Of a stretch of 64,000 nt of DNA, positions 26,665 through 36,038 are shown one piece after another (position 1 is the stretch's first letter; every line of letters begins with the position of its first letter). The translations under genes and the position numbers were made by a program. This stretch comes from Streptomyces adelaidensis (GTDB lineage Bacteria; Actinomycetota; Actinomycetes; Streptomycetales; Streptomycetaceae). Location: the NCBI RefSeq assembly GCF_016598475.1, contig NZ_JAEMUX010000030.1:1-64000 (forward strand), read 5' to 3'. The notes below the pieces were generated by a model, which was given only the letters and a program-made list of their open reading frames with translations, was not told the origin of the DNA and made no database searches.

Positions 26665-27017
26665 GCACACGCAACGCGGCCCTGTTCCACACCGTCGTCA
26701 ACTGGGACGAGATGCCGGTGACCCAGGTACGGCCGGGCGTCCGCCGCCGCGTCTACGCGACGGACGAGGTGATGATCTGCCACCACGAGCTCGAGATCGG
26801 CATGACACTGAACCCGCACCGGCACGACGACTTCGACCAGTTGGTCCAGATCGCCGAGGGACGCGCGAACTACTACGTGGACGGTGTCGCCCACGACATG
26901 CGTGCCGGATCCTTCCTGCTGGTTCCCCGTGGCAGCGAGCACTACGTGGAGCCGACAGAGGCACCCTGCGTGAACATCGACTTCTTCGTTCCGCCGCGGG
27001 CCGACCTGCTTCCCTGA
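26661..27017 (+). CDS. Small cupin-domain protein
   Basis: A 118-residue single cupin. The metal-site histidines appear in LNPHRHDDFDQLVQI, and the second motif in GSFLLVPRGSEHYVEP. It overlaps the aldolase by GTGA and closes the operon before a bidirectional terminator. Small cupins in catabolic operons may be isomerases, dioxygenases or regulators; function here is not known. Confidence 0.75.
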   Translation: MSTRNAALFHTVVNWDEMPVTQVRPGVRRRVYATDEVMICHHELEIGMTLNPHRHDDFDQLVQIAEGRANYYVDGVAHDMRAGSFLLVPRGSEHYVEPTEAPCVNIDFFVPPRADLLP

Positions 27018-27096
27018 GCGGCGGACGGGCGCGCTGGAGGCATGCGCGTCCGCCACTCACGTGACGGAACGACCCGCTCGCGTGCAAGAACGAAAG

Positions 27097-27124
27097 AGGG
27101 CCCACCGCCTCAGCGGTGGGCCCT
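27097..27124. terminator. Bidirectional terminator between cupin and IclR genes
   Basis: Perfect 12-bp arms AGGGCCCACCGC (27097-27108) and GCGGTGGGCCCT (27113-27124) around a four-base loop, midway between convergent genes. Short A-rich and T-containing flanks on both sides. Confidence 0.75.
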
Positions 27125-27144
27125 TAGGTGTTGCCGCAGCCAGG

Positions 27145-27942
27145 TCAGCCGCCGTTGGGCGCGCCCTCGGAGGTGCCCAGCCGCTGCGACAACGCGCGGG
27201 CGGTCTCCAGCAGTGCCTGGGCCATCGTTGACTCGACGTCGTCCGAGACGGTCGCCGTCGTGCCGACGATCGCAAGCGTTCCGCTGATCTTGTCGCCCTC
27301 GAAGATCGGCGCCGCGACGGTGCGGACCCCGTTGACGGTGGGCGAGTTGACGGACAGACCGTACTGCCGGATCGCTTCGAGTTCCTCGGTGAGCTCGGCC
27401 GACTTGCGGACCGCGCGCGGCAGCGTCGGTACCTGCTCCGGCGGCAGGAAAGCGAGGAAGACGCGGCCCTGCGCCGAGGCCGTGAGGTTCAGGCGCGAGC
27501 CGACCCGGACGCTGATGCGCACCATGTGATCGGTGTTGTCCACCGAGCGCACCACGGTCGCCGACTCGCCGTCCCAGACCGACAGCACGATCGTCTCGTC
27601 GATGCGCCTGACCAGCTCCTCCATGTACGGCTCGGCGGCGGCGACGATCGGCAGGCCGGCCCGCGCGGCGGTGGCGAGTGTGAGTACCTGCGGGCCGAGG
27701 GAGTACAGCGAGGTGCGCTCGTCGTACCGCAGCAGGTTCGCCGCCCGCAGCGCCTTCGTGTAGCGGTGCGCGGTCGCCTTGCTTGCCCCGAGACGCGCGG
27801 TGATCTCGTTGAGACTCATGTGCGGCTTGCCCACCGTGAACGAGCCGAGAATGAGAGCCGCCCGCTGCACCGTCTGGATGGTCGGTGCGGTCCTGTCCGG
27901 GCCGTCCTGCTCACCGGTGCCGGGCTGCGCCTTCGTGGGCAT
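27145..27942 (-). CDS. IclR-family transcriptional regulator
   Basis: A 265-residue regulator. The N-terminal winged helix (TIQTVQRAALILGSF, MSLNEITARLGASKATAHRYT) and the C-terminal effector domain (LPIVAAAEPYMEELVRRIDE, GRVFLAFLPPEQ, VNGVRTVAAPIFEGD) are both complete. ATG 27942 with AGGAGCGAGG upstream gives the normal length. IclR proteins commonly control aromatic catabolism (PcaR, PobR, PcaU) and some bind direct repeats. It lies in the middle of the cluster and is the leading candidate to bind the nine recurrent operators, though its own promoter region lacks one. Confidence 0.9.
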   Translation of the reverse strand: MPTKAQPGTGEQDGPDRTAPTIQTVQRAALILGSFTVGKPHMSLNEITARLGASKATAHRYTKALRAANLLRYDERTSLYSLGPQVLTLATAARAGLPIVAAAEPYMEELVRRIDETIVLSVWDGESATVVRSVDNTDHMVRISVRVGSRLNLTASAQGRVFLAFLPPEQVPTLPRAVRKSAELTEELEAIRQYGLSVNSPTVNGVRTVAAPIFEGDKISGTLAIVGTTATVSDDVESTMAQALLETARALSQRLGTSEGAPNGG

Positions 27943-27976
27943 GAATCCTCGCTCCTGTCTGTGCGCCGTCAAAGTG

Positions 27977-28011
27977 ATAAGGCAGTAGATGAAACGCCGT
28001 ATCGAATAAGG
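27977..28011. promoter_or_regulatory. Direct repeats upstream of the IclR gene
   Basis: Two copies of ATAAGG (27977-27982 and 28006-28011), 29 bp apart, lie in the unusually AT-rich spacer before the regulator. They differ from the cluster operator and may serve autoregulation or another factor. No confident -35/-10 pair. Confidence 0.3.
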
Positions 28012-28146
28012 TAATGGTAAAGGGGAGGGTGACGGGGCGTGAAGGGGGTCGGGACCCTCATCCACGGTCACCGGACCGGCACCGGGCGGTCACGGTCGGC
28101 AGCCGCGGAAGGGCCTGCGTCGACCGCGTCGCCCCGTGCGTGGGCC

Positions 28147-29145
28147 TCACGCATCCGAGGAGTGCCCCGGCGTTGTCGAGCATGTCGGGTCCAGCAGGGC
28201 GGCGATGTGGTTGACGGCCAGGGCCGCCTCGCCGAAGCCGATGGAGATGAGGCTCACCTTGCCGTCATGGTCGGCGATGTCGCCGGCCGCGAAGACGCGC
28301 TCCCGGTTCGTGCGCATCGTGCGGTCGACGAGGATACGCCGACGCCGCAGCTCAAGTCCCCACCGCTCGATCGGGCCGAGATCGGCGATGAAACCGAGCG
28401 CGGCCACGACGGTCTGGGCGGGCAGGGTGACCCGGTCGCCGTCGGAGCACGCGACCACGACCTCCGACACGGCCCCCTCGCCGGAGACCTTCTCGACCTC
28501 GTACGGCGTCAACACCCGCACCGAGGACGCGTGCACCTGCTCGACACTGCGCTCGTGGGCCCGGAACCGCGCGCGCCGGTGCACCAGCGTCACCGACGAG
28601 GCGATCGGCTCCAGCGACAGCGCCCAGTCCAGCGCGGAGTCCCCGCCGCCGACCACCACGACGTCCTGTCCGGCGAGCTCGTTCAACCGGGGTACGAAAT
28701 ACCGCAGCCCCCGGTCCAGGTACTCGGAGCCCACCGGGAGCTCGCGGGGGATGAAGTTGCCGATCCCGCCGCAGACGAGCACCGCGCCCGCGGTGATCCG
28801 CGCGCCGGCGTCGGTGGTGGCGACGATGCCCCCGCCCGCGTCGTCCAGCTGGGTGACCCCGTGCCCGAGCAGATAGGTGGGGTTCCACCGCCAGGCCTGC
28901 TCGGCCAGCCGGTCCACCAGGTCCTGCCCACGGACGGCGGGAAAGCCGGCCACGTCGTAGATGAACTTCTCGGGGTACAGCGCGGCGATCTGGCCGCCCA
29001 CCTCGGGCAGAGCGTCGACGACCGCCACGCTCAATCCCCGGAAGCCGGCGTAGTACGCGCCGTACAACCCGGTCGGGCCGGCGCCGATGATGAGCAGGTC
29101 GACGGAGACCTCGGGGCAGGCGCCCCCGGGCGCGTGGCCGGTCAC
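28147..29145 (-). CDS. Ferredoxin-NAD(P)+ reductase, thioredoxin-reductase-like fold
   Basis: A 332-residue FAD/NAD(P)H protein: [17 protein letters not shown] for [20 protein letters not shown] for the pyridine nucleotide and [20 protein letters not shown] near the end. There is no CxxC redox pair, so it is of the YumC/TrxR-like FNR type rather than a thioredoxin reductase. It starts at GTG 29145, overlapping the ferredoxin stop by GTGA. Its partner is the ferredoxin, and together they probably carry electrons to the divergent Rieske oxygenase, which otherwise lacks a reductase. Confidence 0.87.
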   Translation of the reverse strand: MTGHAPGGACPEVSVDLLIIGAGPTGLYGAYYAGFRGLSVAVVDALPEVGGQIAALYPEKFIYDVAGFPAVRGQDLVDRLAEQAWRWNPTYLLGHGVTQLDDAGGGIVATTDAGARITAGAVLVCGGIGNFIPRELPVGSEYLDRGLRYFVPRLNELAGQDVVVVGGGDSALDWALSLEPIASSVTLVHRRARFRAHERSVEQVHASSVRVLTPYEVEKVSGEGAVSEVVVACSDGDRVTLPAQTVVAALGFIADLGPIERWGLELRRRRILVDRTMRTNRERVFAAGDIADHDGKVSLISIGFGEAALAVNHIAALLDPTCSTTPGHSSDA

Positions 29146-29456
29146 GCGCCCACCTCCGGGTGGTCGTGGCCGGCCTGGCCGACCTTGCGGGCGCCGCCGG
29201 GCGATCCCAGCGGTTGGGTGCCGAGGGTGAAGAACTCGGCGTTGATGCGCTCGAAGTGCTTGCTCTCCTCCGGCAGGTCCTCGTGGTGGAAGATCGAGAT
29301 CTGCGGACAGACGGGTTCACAGCGCCCGCACTCGACACATTCGTCGGGCTGGATGTAGAGCATCCGGTCGCCCTCGTAGATGCAGTCGGCCGGGCACTCC
29401 TCCATGCATGACTTGTCCATGATGTCGACGCAGGCCTGAGTGATGACGTACGGCAC
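29142..29456 (-). CDS. Ferredoxin, FdxA-like 7Fe-8S type
   Basis: A 104-residue ferredoxin. The cysteines in [17 protein letters not shown] and [12 protein letters not shown] fit a 3Fe-4S plus 4Fe-4S pair as in FdxA of actinobacteria. GTG 29456 gives the family start [11 protein letters not shown]; the upstream ATG 29489 would fall in the operator and adds an atypical N-terminus. Transcribed with the reductase, divergently from the Rieske genes. It probably shuttles electrons to the Rieske oxygenase. Confidence 0.87.
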   Translation of the reverse strand: MPYVITQACVDIMDKSCMEECPADCIYEGDRMLYIQPDECVECGRCEPVCPQISIFHHEDLPEESKHFERINAEFFTLGTQPLGSPGGARKVGQAGHDHPEVGA

Positions 29457-29490
29457 GAGCTTGTTGCCCTTCACACGGTCGCACAGCATG

Positions 29491-29515
29491 CGAGACGGTG
29501 TATTTCAATGTGGAA
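29491..29515 (+). promoter_or_regulatory. Cluster operator copy 7 (ferredoxin side)
   Basis: Plus strand CGAGACGGT with TGGAA 21 bp on, lying right at the 5' end of the ferredoxin gene. The second box is weak; the first box and position match the other copies. Confidence 0.5.
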
Positions 29516-29603
29516 CAGGATGATGGCGCCGTCGGGGCAAGGTGTCAACCGTGAGGTGAATGCTTGACACCGCCGGATTGACGGGGGACGCTAATGCGAC
29601 ATA

Positions 29604-29628
29604 CGAGATGGCGTCTCACGGCACGCCA
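29604..29628 (+). promoter_or_regulatory. Cluster operator copy 8 (Rieske side)
   Basis: Plus strand CGAGATGGC with CGCCA 21 bp on; it also forms GAGA-TGGCG-TCTC. Just upstream lie TTGACA (29564-29569) and TTGACG (29578-29583); the latter with ATACGA (29601-29606) at 17 bp is a possible promoter overlapping the site, about 55 bp before the Rieske start. Confidence 0.55.
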
Positions 29629-29661
29629 CTCGGGTCGGGACTTGTGAGAGGCACACTCCCC

Positions 29662-31014
29662 ATGGGAAGCAACCCCCGGACCGTCCCAGCGCCGATGATC
29701 GTCGAGGACTGGGACCAGCTCACCTTCCGGGTCAACCGCGAGGCCTACCGAAGCGCGGAAATCTTCGCCCGGGAACGCGGCTGGGTGTGGATGCACACCT
29801 GGCTCTACCTCGGGCACGAGACCGAGATCCCCAACCCCAACGACTTCAAGGTGCGCACCCTCGGCGGCAGGCCGCTGATCTTCTGCCGGGACAGCGCCGG
29901 CGAAGTGCACGCGTTCCTGAACTCCTGTCCGCACCGCGGCACCGTGCTGTGCCGCGAAAGCGAGGGTTCGACCAGGCTCTTCCAGTGCTTCTACCACGCC
30001 TGGACGTTCCGCAACAACGGCGAGGTCGCCGCGATCCCCGATGCCGGGGCATACGAATCGAGCGACGAGTTCCGGGAGTCGATGGGGCTGCGCGGCGTGC
30101 CGCGCCTGGAGATCCACGAGGGATTCGTCTTCGTCTCCTTCGACCCCGACGTGCCGCCGCTGCTGGAGTACCTCGGCGACGCGGCCGACTACATGACCAT
30201 GATCCAGCAGCAGCACGTCGGCGGCATGACCACGCTGCCCGGCACACAGCTCTACAGCGTGCGGGGCAACTGGAAACTCGCCGTCGAGAACGCCATGGAC
30301 GGCTACCACTTCGCGCCGACGCACAACACGTTCGTGGGGTACCTGCGAGAGAGCGGCTACGCCGTCACCGACGACAACCAGTACGCGTACAACCTCGGCA
30401 ACGGCCACGGGCTGCTGGTCCTGACCGGGCACGGCGGACGCATCAGCATGATCTGGGAACCGCGCTTCGGCGAGGACGAACGGATCCGCACCGAGGCCCA
30501 CCGGGCCGAGATGACCCAGCGGCTGGGGGAGGAGCGGGCGCACCACGTGGCCGACGAGAGCCACATCCTGTTCGTGTTCCCCAACCTGCTGCTGTTCGAC
30601 ATCGAGGGTCTGTCGATCCGGCAGCTGGAGCCGGTGGCGCCCGACCAGACCGACGTGCGTGCCTGGCAACTGGTCCCGCGCGCCGAGGACCCGGACACGC
30701 GCGCCCTGCGGATGAGGACGGTCGTCAGCTTCGTCGGCCCGGGCGGACTCGCGACGCCGGACGACATCGAGGCGTACGAGGCGGTGCAGCGCGGCATCCA
30801 GGCCACGGCGGGCGCCGGCGCGCCCGAGCTGGACTACAGCGACATGTCGCGCGGCATGGCCGACGAGGCCAGGGGGGTGCAGGGCCGATCGATCGACGAG
30901 GGCGCGATGCGTGGCTTCTGGCGGCAATGGGTCGAGGCCACCGGGCTCGACGACGGCCTCGAGATCCACGGCGAGCGACCGGCGTCCTTCCTGGCGGGAA
31001 GGGACGTGCGATGA
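29662..31014 (+). CDS. Rieske ring-hydroxylating oxygenase, alpha subunit
   Basis: A 450-residue catalytic subunit. The Rieske ligands are in NSCPHRG (Cys89, His91) and CFYHAWTF (Cys109, His112). The mononuclear iron site is in NAMDGYHFAPTH (bridging Asp213, His216, His221). The sequence is of the aromatic-acid/p-cumate/phthalate-like group with a separate beta subunit; the natural substrate cannot be fixed. ATG 29662 has GAGAGG upstream and removes an atypical leader from the longer frame. It overlaps the beta subunit by ATGA. With the ferredoxin and reductase opposite, it would make a cis-dihydrodiol from the aromatic acid. Confidence 0.93.
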   Translation: MGSNPRTVPAPMIVEDWDQLTFRVNREAYRSAEIFARERGWVWMHTWLYLGHETEIPNPNDFKVRTLGGRPLIFCRDSAGEVHAFLNSCPHRGTVLCRESEGSTRLFQCFYHAWTFRNNGEVAAIPDAGAYESSDEFRESMGLRGVPRLEIHEGFVFVSFDPDVPPLLEYLGDAADYMTMIQQQHVGGMTTLPGTQLYSVRGNWKLAVENAMDGYHFAPTHNTFVGYLRESGYAVTDDNQYAYNLGNGHGLLVLTGHGGRISMIWEPRFGEDERIRTEAHRAEMTQRLGEERAHHVADESHILFVFPNLLLFDIEGLSIRQLEPVAPDQTDVRAWQLVPRAEDPDTRALRMRTVVSFVGPGGLATPDDIEAYEAVQRGIQATAGAGAPELDYSDMSRGMADEARGVQGRSIDEGAMRGFWRQWVEATGLDDGLEIHGERPASFLAGRDVR

Positions 31015-31535
31015 CAACGAACAGCAACCGCGGCCTGGTGCGATGCGGGGGACGCACCGTCACCCGGCCGGAGGTGGAGGACTTCCTCTACACCGAGGCG
31101 GACATCCTCGACCACTGGGACTACGACAGCTGGCTGGCCCTCTTCGAGGACGGCGCCCGCTACGAGATCCCGACCACCGACTACCGCCCCGGCTGGTCCC
31201 CGCACGAGACCGGATCGTTCGTCGACGACGACTGGGACCTGCTCCGGGCCAGGGTCAAGCGCCTGAAGTCCCGCAAGGCGCACGCCGAGAACCCGCACTC
31301 GCGCACGCATCGGCTGGTGTCCAACGTGCGGCTGTCCGAGGAGTCGGAGGACTCCTTCCGGGTGGCGGCGGCGTTCGTCGTGCACCGCGCCCGCGACGGG
31401 CGCTTCGACGCCTACGTCGGGTGGTACGACCATGTGCTGGTGCCGACCGAGGACGGATTCCGCTTCCGGTTGCGGCGCTCGATCCTCGGCCACGAGTCGC
31501 TGGCGGCAGGCGCCCGGCTGAGCTTCATCCTCTGA
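31011..31535 (+). CDS. Rieske oxygenase, beta subunit
   Basis: A 174-residue protein of the small-subunit family (SnoaL-like fold): FLYTEADILDHWDYDSWLAL, ARYEIPTTDYRPG, KAHAENPHSRTHRLVSNV and the end GFRFRLRRSILGHE. It overlaps the alpha gene by ATGA and is 21 bp before the extradiol dioxygenase gene. It would form the structural half of the oxygenase hexamer. Confidence 0.92.
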   Translation: MTTNSNRGLVRCGGRTVTRPEVEDFLYTEADILDHWDYDSWLALFEDGARYEIPTTDYRPGWSPHETGSFVDDDWDLLRARVKRLKSRKAHAENPHSRTHRLVSNVRLSEESEDSFRVAAAFVVHRARDGRFDAYVGWYDHVLVPTEDGFRFRLRRSILGHESLAAGARLSFIL

Positions 31536-31556
31536 CCGGCGACGGAAGGCGATCCG

Positions 31557-32768
31557 ATGATCCGACACACCCTGTCCTTCCGTTTCGCCGACGGAGTGGA
31601 CGAGGCCACACGGGAGTCCGTGCTGGCCGAGCTGCGTACCTTTCCGGACCGGTACCCGGCCATGCGCGGCTTCGTCCTCGGCGAGAACATCAGCACCCGC
31701 GACCAGACATTCACCCACACCTTGGCCGTCGACTTCGAGAGTCAGGACGACCTGCTCGCCTATCTCGGCAGCGAGTCCCACGAGAGCTTCGTGCGCTCGC
31801 GCTGGCGGCCGGTCATCGCCCAACAGGCCATCACCTCGTTCGAGTTCGCCGAGCGTCCCTCGCTCACGGCAGGAAGGACACCGCCGGTGAGCACCCGCCC
31901 GCACGGCCCGTACGGCATGGAGTACGCCCGGATCGAAGTTCCGGACATGCAGGCAACGATCGACTTCCTCGAGTACCACGTCGGGCTGCAGCTGGAGCGG
32001 CACACGGACGAGTACGCCTACCTGCGCGCCGACATCGAGCACCACGCGATCGAACTGATCCACGCCCCCGAGCGCACCGACGGGTGGACGACCGCGGTCG
32101 GCTACAGCGTCGAGAGCGAGGAGGTCCTCGAACAGCTGCACAAGAGCGTGCTCGACGCCGGACTCGAGGTGCTCGAACTGCAGGAGCGGCAGAAGGCGCT
32201 GTGCGACAACGGCTTCGCGGTGAAGGATCCCGACGGCCTCATCGTCGAGCTGTTCACGGAGTTCCAGGAGTACGCCGAGCCGCCGCACGTCGAGATCCGG
32301 CCGCTCGACCTGGTGCACCCCTTCATCGCCACCGCGAAGTTCGAGGAGTCGGTGGACTTCTACCAGAACGTCCTGCGGTTCCGGCCCTCGGACCACGTCG
32401 TCGGCTCGACCACGTTCTTCCGCTGTGAGGACCGCTACCACCACAGCCTCGCCATCCAGAAGAACACCGAACACTATGTCGCGCACCTGTGCTTCGCGAT
32501 GAAGAGCCTCGACCACGTCATGCGGATGCGCGCCCGCGCGCTGTACAAGGGCGCGCCGATCGCCTCCGACATCGTCAACCACTCGGCGTCGACGTCGATC
32601 GCGTTCTACATGCACGACACCCGCTTCGGGCCGCGGTACGAACTGTGCGACCGGCACCGGGTGTTCACGCCGGAGGAGCACGAGACGCACCGGCCCCGCA
32701 GGATGCCGGCCGACCCGCGCAACATCGACGTGTGGCGTCCGGCTGCCGACGACTGGGGACGCTTTTGA
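31557..32768 (+). CDS. Dabb-domain/type I extradiol dioxygenase fusion
   Basis: A 403-residue two-part protein. Residues 1-97 form a Dabb (stress-responsive A/B barrel) domain (RHTLSFRFADGVDE, FTHTLAVDFESQDDLLAYL). From about residue 115 two VOC repeats make a type I extradiol dioxygenase with iron ligands at His254 (LVHPFI), His310 (VAHLCF) and Glu362 (RYELCD), spacing as in BphC-like enzymes. An in-frame GTG at 31887 preceded by AGGAAGG could start the dioxygenase part separately. It lies in the Rieske operon and would cleave the catechol made from the dihydrodiol. The fusion is unusual. Confidence 0.87.
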   Translation: MIRHTLSFRFADGVDEATRESVLAELRTFPDRYPAMRGFVLGENISTRDQTFTHTLAVDFESQDDLLAYLGSESHESFVRSRWRPVIAQQAITSFEFAERPSLTAGRTPPVSTRPHGPYGMEYARIEVPDMQATIDFLEYHVGLQLERHTDEYAYLRADIEHHAIELIHAPERTDGWTTAVGYSVESEEVLEQLHKSVLDAGLEVLELQERQKALCDNGFAVKDPDGLIVELFTEFQEYAEPPHVEIRPLDLVHPFIATAKFEESVDFYQNVLRFRPSDHVVGSTTFFRCEDRYHHSLAIQKNTEHYVAHLCFAMKSLDHVMRMRARALYKGAPIASDIVNHSASTSIAFYMHDTRFGPRYELCDRHRVFTPEEHETHRPRRMPADPRNIDVWRPAADDWGRF

Positions 32769-33925
32769 GACAGCAGTTGCTCGACGTCCTGCACCTGCTC
32801 GACGCGCTCCCCGCCCCACGCGGCGGGGAGCGCACGGCGGCCCACCGGTTGCGCGCCTGGTGCGCCGATCGGTGGCCGCACGTCGAGTGGCAGGTGCTGG
32901 AGCACGGCTCCGCGGGCGGCAGCCTGGTCGCCACCCGCGGATCCGGGCCGCTGCTCTACTCCCACCTCGACACCTCGCTGGACGAGGGAGGTGCGGCCAA
33001 CCGGCTCGTCACCGGTGACGACGCGCCCGTCGGTCCGCTCACCGTGGACGGCGACACGGTGAGCGGCTTCGGTCTCGGGGTCGCCCGCGGGCCCGCGGCC
33101 GCCGCGCTGGTCGCCTTCGCCGAGGCAGGTGCCGGGCGGCTCCTGCTCGCGGGCTCCGGGACGCACCGCCGCACGAGCGCGATCACCGGTCTGGAGGCGT
33201 ACACCGACGCCTACCCGCTGCCACCCTCGGCGATCGTGGCCAAGTGCGGCCCGCCGACGGTGCTGTGGCACGAGCCCGGCGCGTTCTACCTGACCGTCCG
33301 GGTGACCGGACGCTCCGGGGCCGCGATGGTGGCGGAATCCGCCACGCCACCCGGGGGAGTCGTCGCTCAGGCCGGCATCGTCCTGGACGAACTGGCACGC
33401 TGGCGCACGGCCTACCTGGCCGCCGATCCCCGGGTGGGGCAGACCGGCCGGGCGTGCGGTATCGGAGCGATCAGCGGGGGATGGCCGGACAAGCCGGACC
33501 TGCTGCCGGCTCGACTGCGGATCGATCTGTACGTCGTCGTCGGTGACCAGGTGGAGCCGAAGGCGCTGGCGGCCGAGCTGACCGACCGGCTGCGGGCGCG
33601 GTGCGCGGCGTCGGTACTGCGTGATTGCAACATCGAGGTGGAGGCCGAGCCGGTCGCGTCCGCCGCGGCCACGCCGGCCGACGCCCCGGTGGTGACGGCC
33701 GTCCGAGCGGTGTGGCTCGACGAGTTCGGTACACAGCCGCCGCCGATCACCGGATGGACCGGCTCGACCGACGGCGTCGCCCTGCGCGCTCGCGGCGTCG
33801 ACACCGTCCGCCTCGGCCCGCGGGCGAGGCCGGCCACCGACGAACCGCGTCGCGACGCCATGTCGTTGACGGAGCTGACCGCCTTCGCGCGCATGTACCG
33901 AAGGCTCTTGACCGAACCGGGCTAG
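32765..33925 (+). CDS. M20-peptidase-like protein lacking catalytic residues
   Basis: A 386-residue protein starting at TTG 32765, overlapping the dioxygenase stop by TTGA. The ArgE/DapE-type M20 layout is visible: LLYSHLDTSLDEG carries the HxD metal motif, the lid domain follows (YLTVRVTGRSGAAM, LDELARWRTAYL) and the end has GSTDGVALRARGVDTVRLGP. The usual second metal aspartate and the catalytic Glu-Glu pair are not found (GFGLGVARGPAAAAL, LLLAGSGTHRRTSA instead), nor is the lid histidine. It may be a non-peptidase hydrolase, a binding protein or inactive. Co-expression with the ring-cleavage enzyme suggests a pathway role. Confidence 0.7.
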   Translation: MRQQLLDVLHLLDALPAPRGGERTAAHRLRAWCADRWPHVEWQVLEHGSAGGSLVATRGSGPLLYSHLDTSLDEGGAANRLVTGDDAPVGPLTVDGDTVSGFGLGVARGPAAAALVAFAEAGAGRLLLAGSGTHRRTSAITGLEAYTDAYPLPPSAIVAKCGPPTVLWHEPGAFYLTVRVTGRSGAAMVAESATPPGGVVAQAGIVLDELARWRTAYLAADPRVGQTGRACGIGAISGGWPDKPDLLPARLRIDLYVVVGDQVEPKALAAELTDRLRARCAASVLRDCNIEVEAEPVASAAATPADAPVVTAVRAVWLDEFGTQPPPITGWTGSTDGVALRARGVDTVRLGPRARPATDEPRRDAMSLTELTAFARMYRRLLTEPG

Positions 33926-34252
33926 CCCGGCCGGTCGCCGACGGCGGACCGGTCGGGCAGCACGACGGCGGACCGGGCCCCGCCCGGGCCAGAAGTGCCG
34001 GCGTTCTCCTGCGAAGGCCGACCGCTGATGCGGGCGCCGCCGAGACGAGTGCCTGCTCGACCGCGGGCCGGACGTCGTGGGTCCCGGTCGTGGTGCCCCT
34101 CCATCCCCGTGCGCCCGGCCCCGTCAGCGAGGCGAGCGACGTCGAGACGGCCGAGCGGCCTCAAGACATCAGAGCCACTGGTGAACTCGAGTTCGCCAGG
34201 GCGCGACCTCATACGTAGGGCACGGATGCCCTGAAAGGAAGTGGACGGGACG
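33926..34252. promoter_or_regulatory. Spacer before the CoA-transferase genes
   Basis: No gene is seen. GAACTCGAGTTC (34183-34194), a perfect 12-bp palindrome, lies about 60 bp before pcaI and could be an operator. CGAGACGGC at 34143 resembles the first box of the cluster operator but lacks a good second box. No terminator hairpin for the Rieske operon was recognised. Confidence 0.3.
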
Positions 34253-35028
34253 ATGGACAAAGTCATCGCCTCAGCCCCCGAAGCCGTGGCGGACGTCCCT
34301 GACGGGGCCTCCCTGACAGTCGGCGGCTTTGGTTTGAGCGGGGTCCCGGACATCTTGATCCAGGCCCTGTACGACACCGGTGTGACAGGACTGGACGTGT
34401 TCTCGAACAACTGCGGCGCCCTGGACTCCGGCCTCGCCGTGCTCCTCGCCGCAGGCCGGATCGCGCGGGTGACCGGCAGCTATATCGGCGGCAACCAGGA
34501 GTTCGCCCGTCAGTACCTGGGCGGCGAGATCGAGCTGGAGCTGATCCCCCAGGGCACGCTCGCCGAGCGACTGCGGGCCGGGGGCTGCGGCATACCGGCC
34601 TTCTACACCCCGGCCGGCGTCGGCACCCTGGTCGCCGACGGCGGCCTGCCGTGGCGGTACGACGGTGACGGCGGCATCGCCGTCGCCTCACCGCCCAAGG
34701 AGGTCCGCGAGTTCGCGGGCGGTGACTACGTCCTGGAGCGCGGGATCACCACCGACTTCGCCCTGGTACGGGCGGCGAAGGGGGACCGCTACGGCAACCT
34801 GGTGTTCAGCAAGTCCGCCCGCAACTTCAACCCGCTGGCGGCCATGGCCGGCCGCATCACGATCGCCGAGGTCGAGGAGCTGGTCGAGCCGGGCGGCATC
34901 GACCCGGACCAGGTCCATCTGCCGGGCATCTTCGTGCAGCGAGTGGTGGCCCTCAGCCCCGACCAGGCCGCCGACAAGAAGATCGAGAAGCTGACAGCCA
35001 TCCCCAGGGACCGGGAGGTGCGGGCCTG

Positions 35029-35029
<1 letters not shown>
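34253..35029 (+). CDS. pcaI: 3-oxoadipate CoA-transferase, alpha subunit
   Basis: A 258-residue CoA-transferase A subunit: [55 protein letters not shown] and the [18 protein letters not shown] block. With PcaJ it moves CoA from succinyl-CoA to 3-oxoadipate in the beta-ketoadipate pathway; a succinyl-CoA:3-ketoacid transferase is the alternative. The ATG at 34253 is better spaced from AAAGGAA than GTG 34241. It overlaps pcaJ by one base. The partner pathway gene pcaL lies 2.7 kb downstream beyond a TauD gene and gene relics. Confidence 0.85.
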
Positions 35030-35685
<656 letters not shown>

Positions 35686-35715
35686 ACGGGAACGTCGCCG
35701 ATGCTGTCGGCACCC

Positions 35716-35772
35716 CGACCGCCCGGTACGGCGGCGCGCTGCTCGTAGGTGTGCCGCCGTACCGGGCGGTCG
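35716..35772 (+). terminator. Terminator after pcaIJ
   Basis: Perfect 20-bp arms, 35716-35735 and 35753-35772 (stem begins CGACCGCCCGG), 17-base loop, then TTT on the plus strand. Confidence 0.8.
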
Positions 35773-35924
35773 TTTCATGGAGAGGTTCTGCTGGCCCCAG
35801 TGGGGTTCGGGCCTGGCGGAGGTGATCCGTGGGTCGCCGGCCCCCGCGATGTCTGATCGCCGACGCTGTTGCCTGCCGGTCTCGCGGCACCGGTTCCTGA
35901 CGGACTTCTTCGGCCGGACAGAAA

Positions 35925-35960
35925 ACCGCCGCAGCCATGCGTCGGCATGGCTGCGGCGGT
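35925..35960 (-). terminator. Terminator after the TauD-like gene
   Basis: Perfect 16-bp arms ACCGCCGCAGCCATGC (35925-35940) and its complement (35945-35960), four-base loop, followed by TTTT on the minus strand, the direction of the TauD gene. The 35773-35924 stretch between the two terminators shows no assignable gene. Confidence 0.75.
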
Positions 35961-36038
35961 GGGGAAACTGTCCGGTCGTGCGCGACGGCCGTCGAAACGG
36001 CGCGGCGCGTTCAGGGCGCCCCGGTGCGAGCGGTGGTG

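Noticed and set aside
24835-26670. 611-codon minus-strand frame under the amidohydrolase and aldolase genes
   Set aside because: Low-complexity translation opposite two genes with clear catalytic motifs.
29545-32819. Long minus-strand frames opposite the Rieske and dioxygenase genes
   Set aside because: Antisense shadows; the plus-strand genes have all metal ligands and proper overlaps.
34183-34194. Palindrome before pcaI as a firm IclR operator
   Set aside because: A single 12-bp palindrome without a second copy or a clear promoter is too weak; kept only as a low-confidence note.
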